Positions 39,523 to 48,351 of a DNA stretch of 64,000 nt are shown here, piece by piece. Origin of the DNA: an uncultured Muribaculaceae bacterium (lineage in GTDB: Bacteria; Bacteroidota; Bacteroidia; Bacteroidales; Muribaculaceae). A program made the position numbers and the translations under genes. How positions within the stretch are numbered: position 1 is the first letter of the stretch; each line of letters opens with the position of its first letter. The DNA lies in assembly GCA_934661195.1 (NCBI GenBank), contig CAKUJD010000002.1, forward strand, positions 310,001 through 374,000. The letters run 5' to 3'. The notes under the pieces were generated by a model, which was not told the DNA's origin, did no database searches, and saw only the letters and a list, made by a program, of their open reading frames with translations.

Positions 39523-42090
39523 ATGAGCAAGAAAGCATTCAATAGTGTAGTCAGCAGAATTTTGATTCACAGCCAAAACGAGGCTTTGAGGCTCAACTGC
39601 CATAAGTTGCAGCCCGAGCATGTGCTGCTTGGAATTTTGAAAACTAAGGACTCGGACGCCTACCAGGTGTTTGAAGACTTGCATGCGCCCATTTCCGACA
39701 TTGAGTCGCGCCTTGAAGCTGAAATAAGCAGTTTCAACACCGATAAGCGATCCGGGTTTGGAGGCAATGACTCGGAGTGTTTTGCCGTGAGTCAGTCGAT
39801 TAGCGACTTGCTGCGCGACACTCTGCTCGAGGCCGAGCGCCGCCACACTGAAGTGGCCAGCAGCGGGCACATGCTATTGGCTATGCTGCGAAGCGGCAAC
39901 GACACATTCAACAGCAAACTAATGAAAGAAATGAACATAGACTATGATAAGGTGAACCAAATTCTCAGCAGTGAGGATTTCGTCGCCCCCGAGGCTGGGG
40001 CCGACTTTGCCGACGATGATGACACCATCGACGAGGATGGCGCCAGTGGTGACAGTGGCGCTGCCGGCCAAGGCGGACAGACGGCCCAACGCCGAAGCAC
40101 AGCCGCCAGTGGCAAGGGAACACCCAGCATCGACAAATATGGCAAGGACATAACCCGTGCAGCTGCCGATGGCAAACTCGACCCTGTGATTGGGCGTGAG
40201 CGCGAAATCGAGAGGCTGGCTCAGATCTTGAGCCGCCGCAAGAAGAACAACCCTGTGCTTATAGGTGAGCCGGGCGTCGGGAAGTCGGCCATAATCGAAG
40301 GCCTTGCACTGCGCATTGTGGCCCACAAGGTGGCGCGAGTGCTGTTTGACAAGCGCATCGTGGCCCTCGACATGGCCTCGGTTGTGGCTGGCACCAAATA
40401 TCGTGGCCAGTTTGAAGAGCGCATAAAGTCGATTATCGATGAGGCTGCCGCCAACCCCGACCTCATTTTGTTTATCGACGAAATTCATACCATTGTGGGC
40501 GCAGGCAACGCAAGCGGCACAATGGATGCAGCCAACCTGCTTAAGCCGGCGCTCGCCCGCGGCGAAATTCAGTGCATCGGCGCCACCACCATCGATGAGT
40601 ACCGCAAAAACATCGAGAAAGACGGAGCCCTTGAGCGCCGCTTCCAAAAGGTGATGGTGGAGCCGACAACGCCCGAGCAAACACTTGAAATATTGAGAAA
40701 CATCAAGGGCGTGTATGAGAAGCATCACGGGGTGACTTACACCGACAGCGCACTTGAAGCGTGCGTCAAACTCACCGACCGCTATGTTAGCGACCGCTTT
40801 TTCCCCGACAAGGCCATCGATGCCCTCGATGAGGCTGGTGCGCGCTCCCGGATATCGAAGGTGGTGGTGCCGAAGGAAATTGACGACCTTGAGAAGAAGG
40901 TGGCCGAGGCGCAAGCCAACAAACTGAAGGCTGTGCAGGCACAGAACTTTGAGAGTGCCGCCGGCTATCGCGACCAACAAGAAAAGTTGCAAACGTCGCT
41001 CGAACAGGCAAAGACCGACTGGGAGCAGAAGCTCGATTCTCACCGCGAAACTGTGGACGAAGCCGATGTTGCCGAAGTGGTGGCCATGATGACGGGTGTG
41101 CCTGTGCAGCGCATTGCACAGTCCGAGGGGCTGCGCCTGCTTGGCATGGCCGACGACTTGAAAGCCAAGGTCGTTGGTCAGGACGAGGCCATCGACAAGA
41201 TAGTGCGCGCCATCAGACGCAACAGGGTGGGGCTTAAAGATCCCAACCGCCCAATCGGCTCATTCATGTTTCTTGGCTCAACAGGCGTAGGCAAGACGCT
41301 GCTTGCCAAGCGGCTGGCCGAATTCCTTTTCAACTCTGCCGATTCGCTGATACGCATCGACATGAGCGAATATATGGAGAAGTTCACCGTGTCGCGCCTT
41401 GTGGGCGCGCCTCCGGGCTATGTGGGCTATGAAGAGGGCGGACAGCTCACCGAAAAGGTGCGCCGCCACCCATATTCGGTGGTGCTGCTCGATGAGGTGG
41501 AAAAGGCCCACCCCGATGTGTTCAATATGCTGCTGCAAGTGCTTGACGAGGGTAACCTCACCGACAGTCTCGGCCGCAAAGTTGACTTCAAGAACACAAT
41601 AATCATCATGACGTCGAACATAGGCACACGCGAGCTGAAGGACTTTGGCGCTGGCGTGGGCTTCAACACCTCGGTCATCACCAAGGATCGCGCCGACTCG
41701 GTGATTCGCAAAGCCCTTAACCGCAACTTTTCGCCCGAGTTTCTCAACCGCATCGACGACATCATTACATTCGCCTCGCTCGACAAGCAAGCCATTGGCA
41801 AAATCATCGACATCGAGCTGGCTGCGTTCTACAAGCGCATCGGCGTGCTCGGCTACCGCCTCACAATCACCGATGCTGCCAAGCAGTTTATCGCCGACAA
41901 GGGTTATGACAACCAGTATGGAGCCCGCCCGCTGAAGCGAGCCATACAGACCTATGTTGAAGACCCGCTGTCGGAATTGATGCTGAAGCACGAGGGCATG
42001 GCCGAAGGCACCGAAATGGTGATTGACGTTGACGGCGACAACGTGAAGGCCGAATTGGCCGCAGAGCCAGTCAATGAAGAACAGAAGTGA
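39523..42090 (+). CDS. clpC: ATP-dependent Clp protease ATP-binding subunit ClpC
   Basis: 855 residues. Order of parts: an N-terminal Clp repeat domain (~1-155, LQPEHVLLGILK and SSGHMLLAMLR), an acidic, Gly/Ser-rich linker (~158-200), AAA-1 with Walker A GEPGVGKS (~248-255) and LILFIDEIHT, a UVR-type middle helix (NFESAAGYRDQQEKLQ), and AAA-2 with GSTGVGKT (~585-592) and VVLLDEVEKAH. GVGFN in AAA-2 is the ClpP-docking loop position, so it should feed unfolded proteins to ClpP. The middle segment and docking loop favour ClpC over ClpB. It has a perfect sigma-54-type promoter and a bidirectional terminator, so it is a single-gene unit. Confidence 0.92.
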   Translation: MSKKAFNSVVSRILIHSQNEALRLNCHKLQPEHVLLGILKTKDSDAYQVFEDLHAPISDIESRLEAEISSFNTDKRSGFGGNDSECFAVSQSISDLLRDTLLEAERRHTEVASSGHMLLAMLRSGNDTFNSKLMKEMNIDYDKVNQILSSEDFVAPEAGADFADDDDTIDEDGASGDSGAAGQGGQTAQRRSTAASGKGTPSIDKYGKDITRAAADGKLDPVIGREREIERLAQILSRRKKNNPVLIGEPGVGKSAIIEGLALRIVAHKVARVLFDKRIVALDMASVVAGTKYRGQFEERIKSIIDEAAANPDLILFIDEIHTIVGAGNASGTMDAANLLKPALARGEIQCIGATTIDEYRKNIEKDGALERRFQKVMVEPTTPEQTLEILRNIKGVYEKHHGVTYTDSALEACVKLTDRYVSDRFFPDKAIDALDEAGARSRISKVVVPKEIDDLEKKVAEAQANKLKAVQAQNFESAAGYRDQQEKLQTSLEQAKTDWEQKLDSHRETVDEADVAEVVAMMTGVPVQRIAQSEGLRLLGMADDLKAKVVGQDEAIDKIVRAIRRNRVGLKDPNRPIGSFMFLGSTGVGKTLLAKRLAEFLFNSADSLIRIDMSEYMEKFTVSRLVGAPPGYVGYEEGGQLTEKVRRHPYSVVLLDEVEKAHPDVFNMLLQVLDEGNLTDSLGRKVDFKNTIIIMTSNIGTRELKDFGAGVGFNTSVITKDRADSVIRKALNRNFSPEFLNRIDDIITFASLDKQAIGKIIDIELAAFYKRIGVLGYRLTITDAAKQFIADKGYDNQYGARPLKRAIQTYVEDPLSELMLKHEGMAEGTEMVIDVDGDNVKAELAAEPVNEEQK

Positions 42091-42122
42091 GTTCAGCCGG
42101 AATTCAAGCGACACACGATATG

Positions 42123-42159
42123 AAAAAATGTCACGCCACAGCGGCGTGGCATTTTTTTT
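42123..42159. terminator. Terminator of clpC
   Basis: AAAAAATG-T-CACGCC pairs with GGCGTG-G-CATTTTTT (14 bp, one T-G pair, 5-base loop), with an A-run on one side and a T-run on the other. It lies 33 bases after the clpC stop. Confidence 0.88.
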
Positions 42160-42208
42160 GTAGTATACACTTTTAGACTAACGAATAAAAATAAAAACAG
42201 AATTAGAT

Positions 42209-44260
42209 ATGCAAAAAGGTTCAATTGGGGTTACCACTACAAACATATTCCCCGTAATCAAACAATTTCTTTACAGCGACCATGAGATATTCCTGCGCGA
42301 GATAGTGTCGAACGCCGTCGATGCCACACAAAAGCTTAAGACGCTTGCTGTGGCTGGCGAGTTCAACGGCTCGACCGACGGACTCAAGGTCACTGTAAAA
42401 GTCGATAAGGAGGCTGGCACGCTCACCGTGAGCGACAACGGCATCGGCATGACTGCCGACGACATCGACAAATACATCAACCAAATCGCCTTCTCTGGCG
42501 CAGAGGAGTTTCTTAACAAATATAAGGACAACGCCAATGCCATAATCGGACATTTTGGCTTGGGCTTCTACTCTGCCTTCATGGTGGCCAAAAAGGTGGA
42601 GATACACACATTGTCGTATAAGGATGGCGCAAAGCCGGTGTGCTGGTCGTGCGACGGCTCGCCTGAATATGAAATGGGTGATTGTGACAAGAAGGAGCGC
42701 GGCACCGACATAATTCTTCACATCGCCGACGACGACAAGGAATACCTTGAGGAGTCGCGCATCAGCTCGCTCCTCTACAAATACTGCCGCTTCCTGCCCG
42801 TGCCCATCGTGTTTGGCAAAGAGCAGGAATGGAAAGACGGTAAGTATGTCGACACCGACAATGACAAGGTGATCAACGATGTGGAGCCGCTGTGGACACG
42901 CACTCCCACCGAACTGAAAGATGAGGACTACCTGAAGTTTTATCGTGCCATCGAGCCTGGACAGGACGATCCTCTCTTCTGGATTCACCTGAATGTTGAC
43001 TATCCGTTTAATCTCACAGGCATTCTCTACTTTCCGAAGATAAAGAGCAACCTCGACATTCGCAAAGACCGAATCAAGCTGTACTGCAACCAGGTGTATG
43101 TCACCGACAGTGTGGAGGGAGTGGTTCCAGAGTTCCTCACACTGCTTCAGGGCGTTATCGACTCGCCCGACATCCCGCTCAACGTGTCGCGCTCATATCT
43201 GCAGGCCGACCGCAATGTGAAGAAGATTTCCACCTACATTACCAAGAAGGTGGCCTCTCGGCTCGAGGAGATTGCCAAGAGCGATGCCAAGCAATTTGAA
43301 CAGAAGTGGAACGACATCAAGATCTTCATTGAGTATGGCATGCTCAGCGATGAGAAGTTCTGCGATGCCGCCATGAAGTTTGCCTTGCTGCAAAACACCG
43401 ACGGCAACTACTTTAAGTTTGACGACTATAAAAAGACCATTGAGGGCAGCCAGACCGACAAAGACGGCAACCTCATCTACCTCTACGCCACCGACAAGGA
43501 GGGTCAGTATTCATACATAAAGGCCGCCAAGGACAAGGGCTATGACGTGTTGCTCATGGACGGCCAGCTCGACATCCCATTTGTGGGCAAACTCGAGGAG
43601 AAGTTTGAGAAGAGCCACTTTGTGCGTGTCGACTCTGATGTGGTCGACAACCTCATTCGCAAGGAAGATGCAAAAGAGTCGGAACTTGGCAAGTTTGAGC
43701 GCGAAATCGCATCCACGCTCTTCACTTCGCAGATGCCGAAGATCGACAAGACCGACTTCATGGTCAACTATGCGGCGATGGCTCCTGACGCGCAAGCTGT
43801 GGTCATAACTCAAAACGAATATATGCGGCGCATGAAGGAGATGGCAAAGTTCCAGCCAGGCATGAACTTCTATGGCGAGCTGCCCACCACCTACAACTTC
43901 ACGCTCAACACCTCGCATCCTGTGGTGAAAAAGGTGATTGAAGCAGCTGTCGATGCCGTGGGTAAGGAAGTTTCACCTATCGACGACGAACTCGACAAGG
44001 CAAATGCCGAAATCAAAGCCATTCACGATCTCGACAAAGACCACAAGGGTGTGCCCGACGACAAGAAGGACGAACTCAAGGCCAGCGAGAAGAAGGCCGA
44101 GGAGCTGCGGGCCAAGAAGGAGGCAGTGATTGCCGGCTATGCCAAGGGACAAGATGTGGTTAAGCAACTCATCGACATTGCACTGCTGGGCAACGGTCTG
44201 CTCAAGGGTGAAGCTCTCAACAGCTTCCTAAAGCGCTCCGTCGACCTGCTCAACAAGTAA
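42209..44260 (+). CDS. htpG: Molecular chaperone HtpG (Hsp90)
   Basis: 683 residues, slightly longer than the E. coli protein. The N-terminal ATPase (GHKL) motifs are clear: FLREIVSNAVDATQKL (catalytic Glu, Asn and Asp), VSDNGIGMTADDI and GHFGLGFYSAFMVA. The middle domain follows with IPLNVSRSYLQAD, and the C-terminal part contains a Lys/Asp-rich, probably helical insertion (about 590-640) before the dimerisation end. It helps late folding of clients in the cytoplasm. It is transcribed after the clpC terminator and ends at a strong terminator. I could not find a clear promoter of either class in the 118-base gap. Confidence 0.97.
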   Translation: MQKGSIGVTTTNIFPVIKQFLYSDHEIFLREIVSNAVDATQKLKTLAVAGEFNGSTDGLKVTVKVDKEAGTLTVSDNGIGMTADDIDKYINQIAFSGAEEFLNKYKDNANAIIGHFGLGFYSAFMVAKKVEIHTLSYKDGAKPVCWSCDGSPEYEMGDCDKKERGTDIILHIADDDKEYLEESRISSLLYKYCRFLPVPIVFGKEQEWKDGKYVDTDNDKVINDVEPLWTRTPTELKDEDYLKFYRAIEPGQDDPLFWIHLNVDYPFNLTGILYFPKIKSNLDIRKDRIKLYCNQVYVTDSVEGVVPEFLTLLQGVIDSPDIPLNVSRSYLQADRNVKKISTYITKKVASRLEEIAKSDAKQFEQKWNDIKIFIEYGMLSDEKFCDAAMKFALLQNTDGNYFKFDDYKKTIEGSQTDKDGNLIYLYATDKEGQYSYIKAAKDKGYDVLLMDGQLDIPFVGKLEEKFEKSHFVRVDSDVVDNLIRKEDAKESELGKFEREIASTLFTSQMPKIDKTDFMVNYAAMAPDAQAVVITQNEYMRRMKEMAKFQPGMNFYGELPTTYNFTLNTSHPVVKKVIEAAVDAVGKEVSPIDDELDKANAEIKAIHDLDKDHKGVPDDKKDELKASEKKAEELRAKKEAVIAGYAKGQDVVKQLIDIALLGNGLLKGEALNSFLKRSVDLLNK

Positions 44261-44283
44261 ACTTTCCCCAATAATATAATAGT

Positions 44284-44330
44284 GCAAAGGCTCTGGCGCT
44301 GACAAGCGTCAGGGCCTTTGCCATTTTTTT
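44284..44330 (+). terminator. Terminator of htpG
   Basis: GCAAAGGCTCTGGCGCT pairs with AGCGTCAGGGCCTTTGC (44305-44321) with small mismatches and a GACA loop, then CCATTTTTTT. Confidence 0.85.
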
Positions 44331-44340
44331 ACATCAGCAT

Positions 44341-44388
44341 AAAAAATAACACTGGCCGCACCTGAAATTAATCAGATGCGGCCAGTGT
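44341..44388 (-). terminator. Terminator of the lpxD-lpxC/fabZ-lpxA operon
   Basis: ACACTGGCCGCA / TGCGGCCAGTGT (12 bp perfect, loop containing AAATTAAT) is followed on the minus strand by TTATTTTTT, 32 bases after the lpxA stop. Confidence 0.88.
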
Positions 44389-44420
44389 CCAATATATATA
44401 ATAGAATTGTTAAGCCTACT

Positions 44421-45200
44421 TTAAATACCGGCTCGAATCACACCACGCTTCGAGCCTCGCACAAATGCCACGATGGCATCAAGTTCATCGCTGGCGGGCA
44501 GTTCGGCCACAATCTTTTCGACTGCGGCTGTGGTGTTGAGTCCCGACATATACAGCGTGCGATACACGTTTTGGATGCGGTTGATCTGCTCTTCGCTGAA
44601 TCCGCGGCGGTGCAGACCCACAGAATTCACACCCTCGTAGGTGAGGGGAATGCGGCCGGCCATCACAAATGGCGGAATGTCTTTGTTCACGCGTGAGCCG
44701 CCCTGCAGCATCACGTGCTGGCCAATGTGGGTGAACTGGTGCACCAGCGCACCGCCGCCCACCACGGCCCAGTCGTCGACCACCACTTCACCTGCCAACT
44801 GAGCGGCATTCGACATTATGATGTTGTTGCCCAGCATGCAATCGTGTGCCACGTGGCAGTAGGCCATAATCAGGCAGTTGTTGCCAATCACGGTTTTGCC
44901 CTTCGACGCTGTGCCGCGGTGCACGGTCACAAATTCGCGTATCGACGTGTTGTCGCCGATTATGGCCACAGTGTCCTCGCCCTTGAATTTCAGGTCTTGA
45001 GGAATGTCGCTTATCACCGCTCCAGAGTGTATGTGGCAGTTCTTGCCGATTCTTGCGCCGGAGTGGATGGTGGCGTTGCTGTCAATCACAGTGCCGTCGC
45101 CAATCTCCACATTGTCGTCGATGGTCACAAACGGGCCAATTTTTACGCCCTTGCCAATTTTAGCACCCGGATGGATGCTGGCCAATGGTTGAATGTCCAT
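44421..45200 (-). CDS. lpxA: Acyl-ACP--UDP-N-acetylglucosamine O-acyltransferase
   Basis: 259 residues of left-handed beta-helix hexapeptide repeats: IHPGAKIGKGVKIGPFVTI, VIDSNATIHSGARIGKNC and so on, with the catalytic His in GTASKGKTVIGNNCLIMAYCHVAHD (seen in parts) and the C-terminal helical domain IQNVYRTLYMSGLN. It performs the first step of lipid A synthesis, 3-O-acylation of UDP-GlcNAc. It is the last gene of the lipid A operon, 25 bases after lpxC/fabZ. Confidence 0.96.
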   Translation of the reverse strand: MDIQPLASIHPGAKIGKGVKIGPFVTIDDNVEIGDGTVIDSNATIHSGARIGKNCHIHSGAVISDIPQDLKFKGEDTVAIIGDNTSIREFVTVHRGTASKGKTVIGNNCLIMAYCHVAHDCMLGNNIIMSNAAQLAGEVVVDDWAVVGGGALVHQFTHIGQHVMLQGGSRVNKDIPPFVMAGRIPLTYEGVNSVGLHRRGFSEEQINRIQNVYRTLYMSGLNTTAAVEKIVAELPASDELDAIVAFVRGSKRGVIRAGI

Positions 45201-45225
45201 ATTACGTCCGTTAGTGTTGTTTGTC

Positions 45226-46617
45226 TTACTTGTTTTTGATAATTTGTGCCATAAATTCTGCCTCCGACACTATTTTTTCGCCCACAAAGGCATATCCCTT
45301 CATCACTGCGCAACCGCGACGAATTGGCGACATCAGCGACAGGTGGAACACAAGCGTGTCGCCAGGCACCACCTTTTGGCGGAACTTGACATTGTCAATC
45401 TTCATAAAGTAGGTGGAATAGCGCTCTGGCTCCTCTACCGAGCTGAGCACCAGCAGGCCGCCAACCTGGGCCATGGCTTCCACTTGAAGCACGCCAGGCA
45501 TCACGGGCTCTTGCGGGAAGTGGCCTGTGAAGAATGGCTCGTTGCAGGTCACGTTTTTAACACCCACAATGTAGTTCTCGCCCATTTCCAGCACCTTGTC
45601 AACCAACTGCATAGGGTAGCGGTGTGGCAGGAGCTTGCGGATGCGGTTCACATCCATCAGCGGAGCCTTGTTGGGGTCGTAGAGCGGAGCCTGCACATTC
45701 TGGTAGCGCAACTCCTTGCGAATCTGCTTGGCCAGATTGGTGTTGATTGTGTGGCCTGGGCGGGTGGCAACAATGCGTCCCTTAAGCGGACGGCCTATCA
45801 GGGCCAGGTCGCCCATCACGTCGAGCAGCTTGTGGCGCGCGGGCTCGTTGGTGAAGGCCAGCGGCTTGTTGTTGAGGTAGCCAAGCTCGCTCACATGCTT
45901 GTGGGGCACCTTCATGAGGTCGGCCAGCTGGTCGAGCTCCTCCTGCTTCATCGGAGTGTCGTAGATTACTATGGCATTGTCGAGGTCGCCGCCTTTGATG
46001 AGGTTCATTTTCACGAGAGGCAGAATTTCGCGCACAAACACAAATGTGCGGCATGCTGCAATCTCGTCCTTGAACTGGCTGATTTTTTCCAGGCTTGCAA
46101 ATTGGTTTGGCAGCACGGGAGAGTCAAACTCAATCATAGTGTCGATCGAGAAGTCGTCGTCGGGCAGCACTATCAGCGATGAACCCGACTCAGGATCTAC
46201 CACCTTTATGCGCTTCTTCACCACATAGTATTCCTTATCGGCATCCTGCTCCTCAAATCCCACTTCGTTGATGCGGTTGCAGAATTCAATGGCGCTGCCG
46301 TCGAGAATAGGAAGCTCGGGAGCGTCTACCTCAATCAGGCAGTTGTCGATGCCGGCGGCATACAGCGCAGCCATGGCATGCTCTATGGTGCTTACTCTAA
46401 CTTCTTTGTGCGCCTTGTTGGCAATCACAGTGCCGCGGTGAGTCTCCACCACGTTTTCGGCCACGGCCTCAACAGTGTTTTCGCCTTCAAGGTCGGTGCG
46501 CTTAAACACATATCCTGTGTTCACAGGAGCGCTCTTGAATGTGGCCGTCACGTGCAGGCCGGTGTGCAGGCCCTTGCCGCTGACGGTGAACTCACCTTTT
46601 AAAGTACGTTGTTTCAT
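45226..46617 (-). CDS. lpxC-fabZ: Bifunctional UDP-3-O-acyl-GlcNAc deacetylase / 3-hydroxyacyl-ACP dehydratase
   Basis: 463 residues in two parts. Residues ~1-305 are LpxC: RTLKGEFTVSGKGLHTG, STIEHAMAALYAAGIDN (zinc His), ILDGSA, and KLLDVMGDLALIGRPLKGRIVATRPGHTIN (seen in parts) with further zinc His/Asp. Residues ~315-463 are FabZ: LLPHRYPMQLVDKV, EPFFTGHFPQEPVMPGVLQVEAMAQ with the catalytic His and Glu. The two activities deacetylate UDP-3-O-acyl-GlcNAc, the committed step of lipid A, and dehydrate hydroxyacyl-ACP, coupling lipid A and fatty acid synthesis. This fusion is characteristic of the Bacteroidetes. It lies between lpxD and lpxA. Confidence 0.97.
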   Translation of the reverse strand: MKQRTLKGEFTVSGKGLHTGLHVTATFKSAPVNTGYVFKRTDLEGENTVEAVAENVVETHRGTVIANKAHKEVRVSTIEHAMAALYAAGIDNCLIEVDAPELPILDGSAIEFCNRINEVGFEEQDADKEYYVVKKRIKVVDPESGSSLIVLPDDDFSIDTMIEFDSPVLPNQFASLEKISQFKDEIAACRTFVFVREILPLVKMNLIKGGDLDNAIVIYDTPMKQEELDQLADLMKVPHKHVSELGYLNNKPLAFTNEPARHKLLDVMGDLALIGRPLKGRIVATRPGHTINTNLAKQIRKELRYQNVQAPLYDPNKAPLMDVNRIRKLLPHRYPMQLVDKVLEMGENYIVGVKNVTCNEPFFTGHFPQEPVMPGVLQVEAMAQVGGLLVLSSVEEPERYSTYFMKIDNVKFRQKVVPGDTLVFHLSLMSPIRRGCAVMKGYAFVGEKIVSEAEFMAQIIKNK

Positions 46618-46656
46618 ATTCTTGTATGTCGTGAGATGATTTTTTATAATTCCTCG

Positions 46657-47697
46657 TTATTTATTCTCGCCTTTGAGCTCGGCGATGGTCTTTTTAAGCT
46701 TGCTGATGTCGCTATACATCTCGGACAGGCGCTTCAAGTACACGTTTTGCCGTGCGTAGTCGAGTGCGCCGATGGCAGGCGAGCCCAGCAGGCGCTGCTT
46801 GCTGCCCACGTGGTTGGGTATACCCGACTGTGCGCCAATGCCGTTGTAGTCGCCCACGGTGATGTGGCCAGCAAAACCAACCTGGCCACCCACCATGTTG
46901 TGCTTGCCAATCTTTGTCGAGCCAGCCACGCCCACTTGTGCGGCCATCACGGTGTTTTCGCCCACTTCCACATTGTGGGCTATCTGAATCAGGTTGTCGA
47001 GCTTCACGCCCTTGTGTATCACCGTGGCGCCCATAGTGGCACGGTCGATGGTGGTGTTGGCGCCGATTTCCACATCGTCTTCAAGCACTACTATGCCAAT
47101 TTGCGCAATCTTCTCGTAGGTGCCGTCTTTGCGCGGGGCAAATCCGAATCCGTCGCCGCCGATGGTGGCGCCACCCTGCACAATGCAGCGGTTACCTATT
47201 TTGCAGCCGTGATACACCTTAACGCCGGGATACAGTGTCACGTCGTCGCCAATGGTCACATTGTCGCCGACATACACCTGCGGGTATATCTTAACGTTTT
47301 TGCCGAGTTTCACGCCCTTGCCGATATAGGCAAACGCGCCCACATAAATGCCCTCGGGCAGCTCCACACCCTCGCTCACATAGCTCGGCTGCTCCACGCC
47401 CAGCTTTTGTGGGGCTTGGCTGCTCACAAAGTTAAGCAGGTCGGCCAGAGTCTCGTAGGGGTCGGCCACTCTGATGAGTGTGGCCTTCACAGGATGCTCG
47501 GGCTTGAAGTCGTCGCGCACCAGCACCGCCGAGGCCTCTGTGGTGTAAATGTAGTGGGTGTATTTGGGATTTGCCAGAAAAGTGAGGCAGCCTTTATGGG
47601 CTTCTTCGATTTTAGCGTAATTGTTGATTATCGTCGATCCATCGCCATCGACAACGCCTTTCACGAGGGCTGCCAATTGCTCAGCGGTTATTTCCAT
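46657..47697 (-). CDS. lpxD: UDP-3-O-(3-hydroxyacyl)glucosamine N-acyltransferase
   Basis: 346 residues. An N-terminal uridine-binding domain ([19 protein letters not shown]) leads to a long hexapeptide beta-helix ([23 protein letters not shown] and onward) with [17 protein letters not shown] and the catalytic His in [21 protein letters not shown]. The C-terminus is a helix, [10 protein letters not shown]. It adds the N-linked acyl chain after LpxC. It is the first gene of the lipid A operon and is preceded by a promoter at 47741-47772. Confidence 0.96.
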   Translation of the reverse strand: MEITAEQLAALVKGVVDGDGSTIINNYAKIEEAHKGCLTFLANPKYTHYIYTTEASAVLVRDDFKPEHPVKATLIRVADPYETLADLLNFVSSQAPQKLGVEQPSYVSEGVELPEGIYVGAFAYIGKGVKLGKNVKIYPQVYVGDNVTIGDDVTLYPGVKVYHGCKIGNRCIVQGGATIGGDGFGFAPRKDGTYEKIAQIGIVVLEDDVEIGANTTIDRATMGATVIHKGVKLDNLIQIAHNVEVGENTVMAAQVGVAGSTKIGKHNMVGGQVGFAGHITVGDYNGIGAQSGIPNHVGSKQRLLGSPAIGALDYARQNVYLKRLSEMYSDISKLKKTIAELKGENK

Positions 47698-47740
47698 TTT
47701 ATATGCCGTCTTATTAAATTATAACATTCTTATTAATTTG

Positions 47741-47772
47741 CAAAATTGCGAAAAATGCGCGTCATAGGCAAA
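47741..47772 (-). promoter_or_regulatory. Promoter of the lipid A operon
   Basis: TTTG (47772-47769), exactly 20 bases, CAATTTTG (47748-47741) on the minus strand: full -33 and a -7 box with one mismatch. Start near 47736, about 40 bases before the lpxD ATG. Confidence 0.62.
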
Positions 47773-47862
47773 TTTGCCGCTATAAATTTGCTTAAAACCG
47801 CCCATAAAAGCCAGTAAAATCAATTCCTACTTGATTTCGTAAAGGACTATTTGCTACATCAG

Positions 47863-48144
47863 TTATTTGCTCATTTGTTTTCTATAAAGTTCATTTATAT
47901 CTTCCTGAGAGTGTCCTTTATCTAATAATTTATCATAATTAGATTTCGGATGATAGTAGGCTAATCCATCTGAACTAAAAGTATACGTATCTGAACATTC
48001 GTTAAGCGAATGTAGGGGCTCTTCGCCTAATTTGAGTTTGCATTTAGAAAGTCTTCTAAATAATCTGTTTGCCTTTATTTTGTCTTTTTTATTCGAGGAA
48101 CAACAAAAACAAATAAATGGATTTTTCTTATGGCTTCTGCTCAT
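47863..48144 (-). CDS. Small AT-rich hypothetical protein (MSRS-KK-P type)
   Basis: 93 residues, basic at the N-terminus. It begins MSRSHKKNPFICFCCSSNKKDKIKANRLFRRLSK (seen in parts), the same kind of start as a scattered set of short bacterial and phage proteins of unknown function that begin MSRS-x-KK-x-P and have a K-A-N-R-x-x-R block. Three Cys sit at positions 12-15, so a metal site is conceivable. The C-terminal half (YHPKSNYDKLLDKGHSQEDINELYRKQM) is polar and helical. The DNA is far more AT-rich than its neighbours, which suggests transfer. It stands alone between the lipid A and metal efflux operons; I can name no function. Confidence 0.6.
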   Translation of the reverse strand: MSRSHKKNPFICFCCSSNKKDKIKANRLFRRLSKCKLKLGEEPLHSLNECSDTYTFSSDGLAYYHPKSNYDKLLDKGHSQEDINELYRKQMSK

Positions 48145-48270
48145 CTTAAAGGTAATTAATTACTTTATGAAAACAATGATCTTCACACAATTTATCTACA
48201 AAAGACTTTCCATGTGATTTTGATAATCACACATTATGCATTTTGGATTAGTGCAATGTTTGCTCAATAA

Positions 48271-48338
48271 CACCCCTGTCCCAATCCGGCCCCACAATAG
48301 CGGCAACGAGCCGCCGTGTGGCCGGATTGGTAGGGTGT
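48271..48338. repeat. Long hairpin after the metal efflux operon
   Basis: CCAATCCGGCC (48281-48291) pairs perfectly with GGCCGGATTGG (48320-48330), flanked by an outer CACCCC/GGGTGTG pairing and containing an inner GCGGC-AACGA-GCCGC hairpin. It lies 14 bases after the last stop of the efflux operon. No strong T-run follows on the minus strand, so it may be a Rho-assisted terminator or an mRNA 3'-end protector. Confidence 0.65.
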
Positions 48339-48351
48339 GTTGATGCTGGTG

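Noticed and set aside
42147..42161. Sigma-54-like TGGCAT-N5-TTGT upstream of htpG
   Set aside because: It is formed by the right arm and T-run of the clpC terminator, and lacks the essential GC at -12; the terminator explains the sequence.
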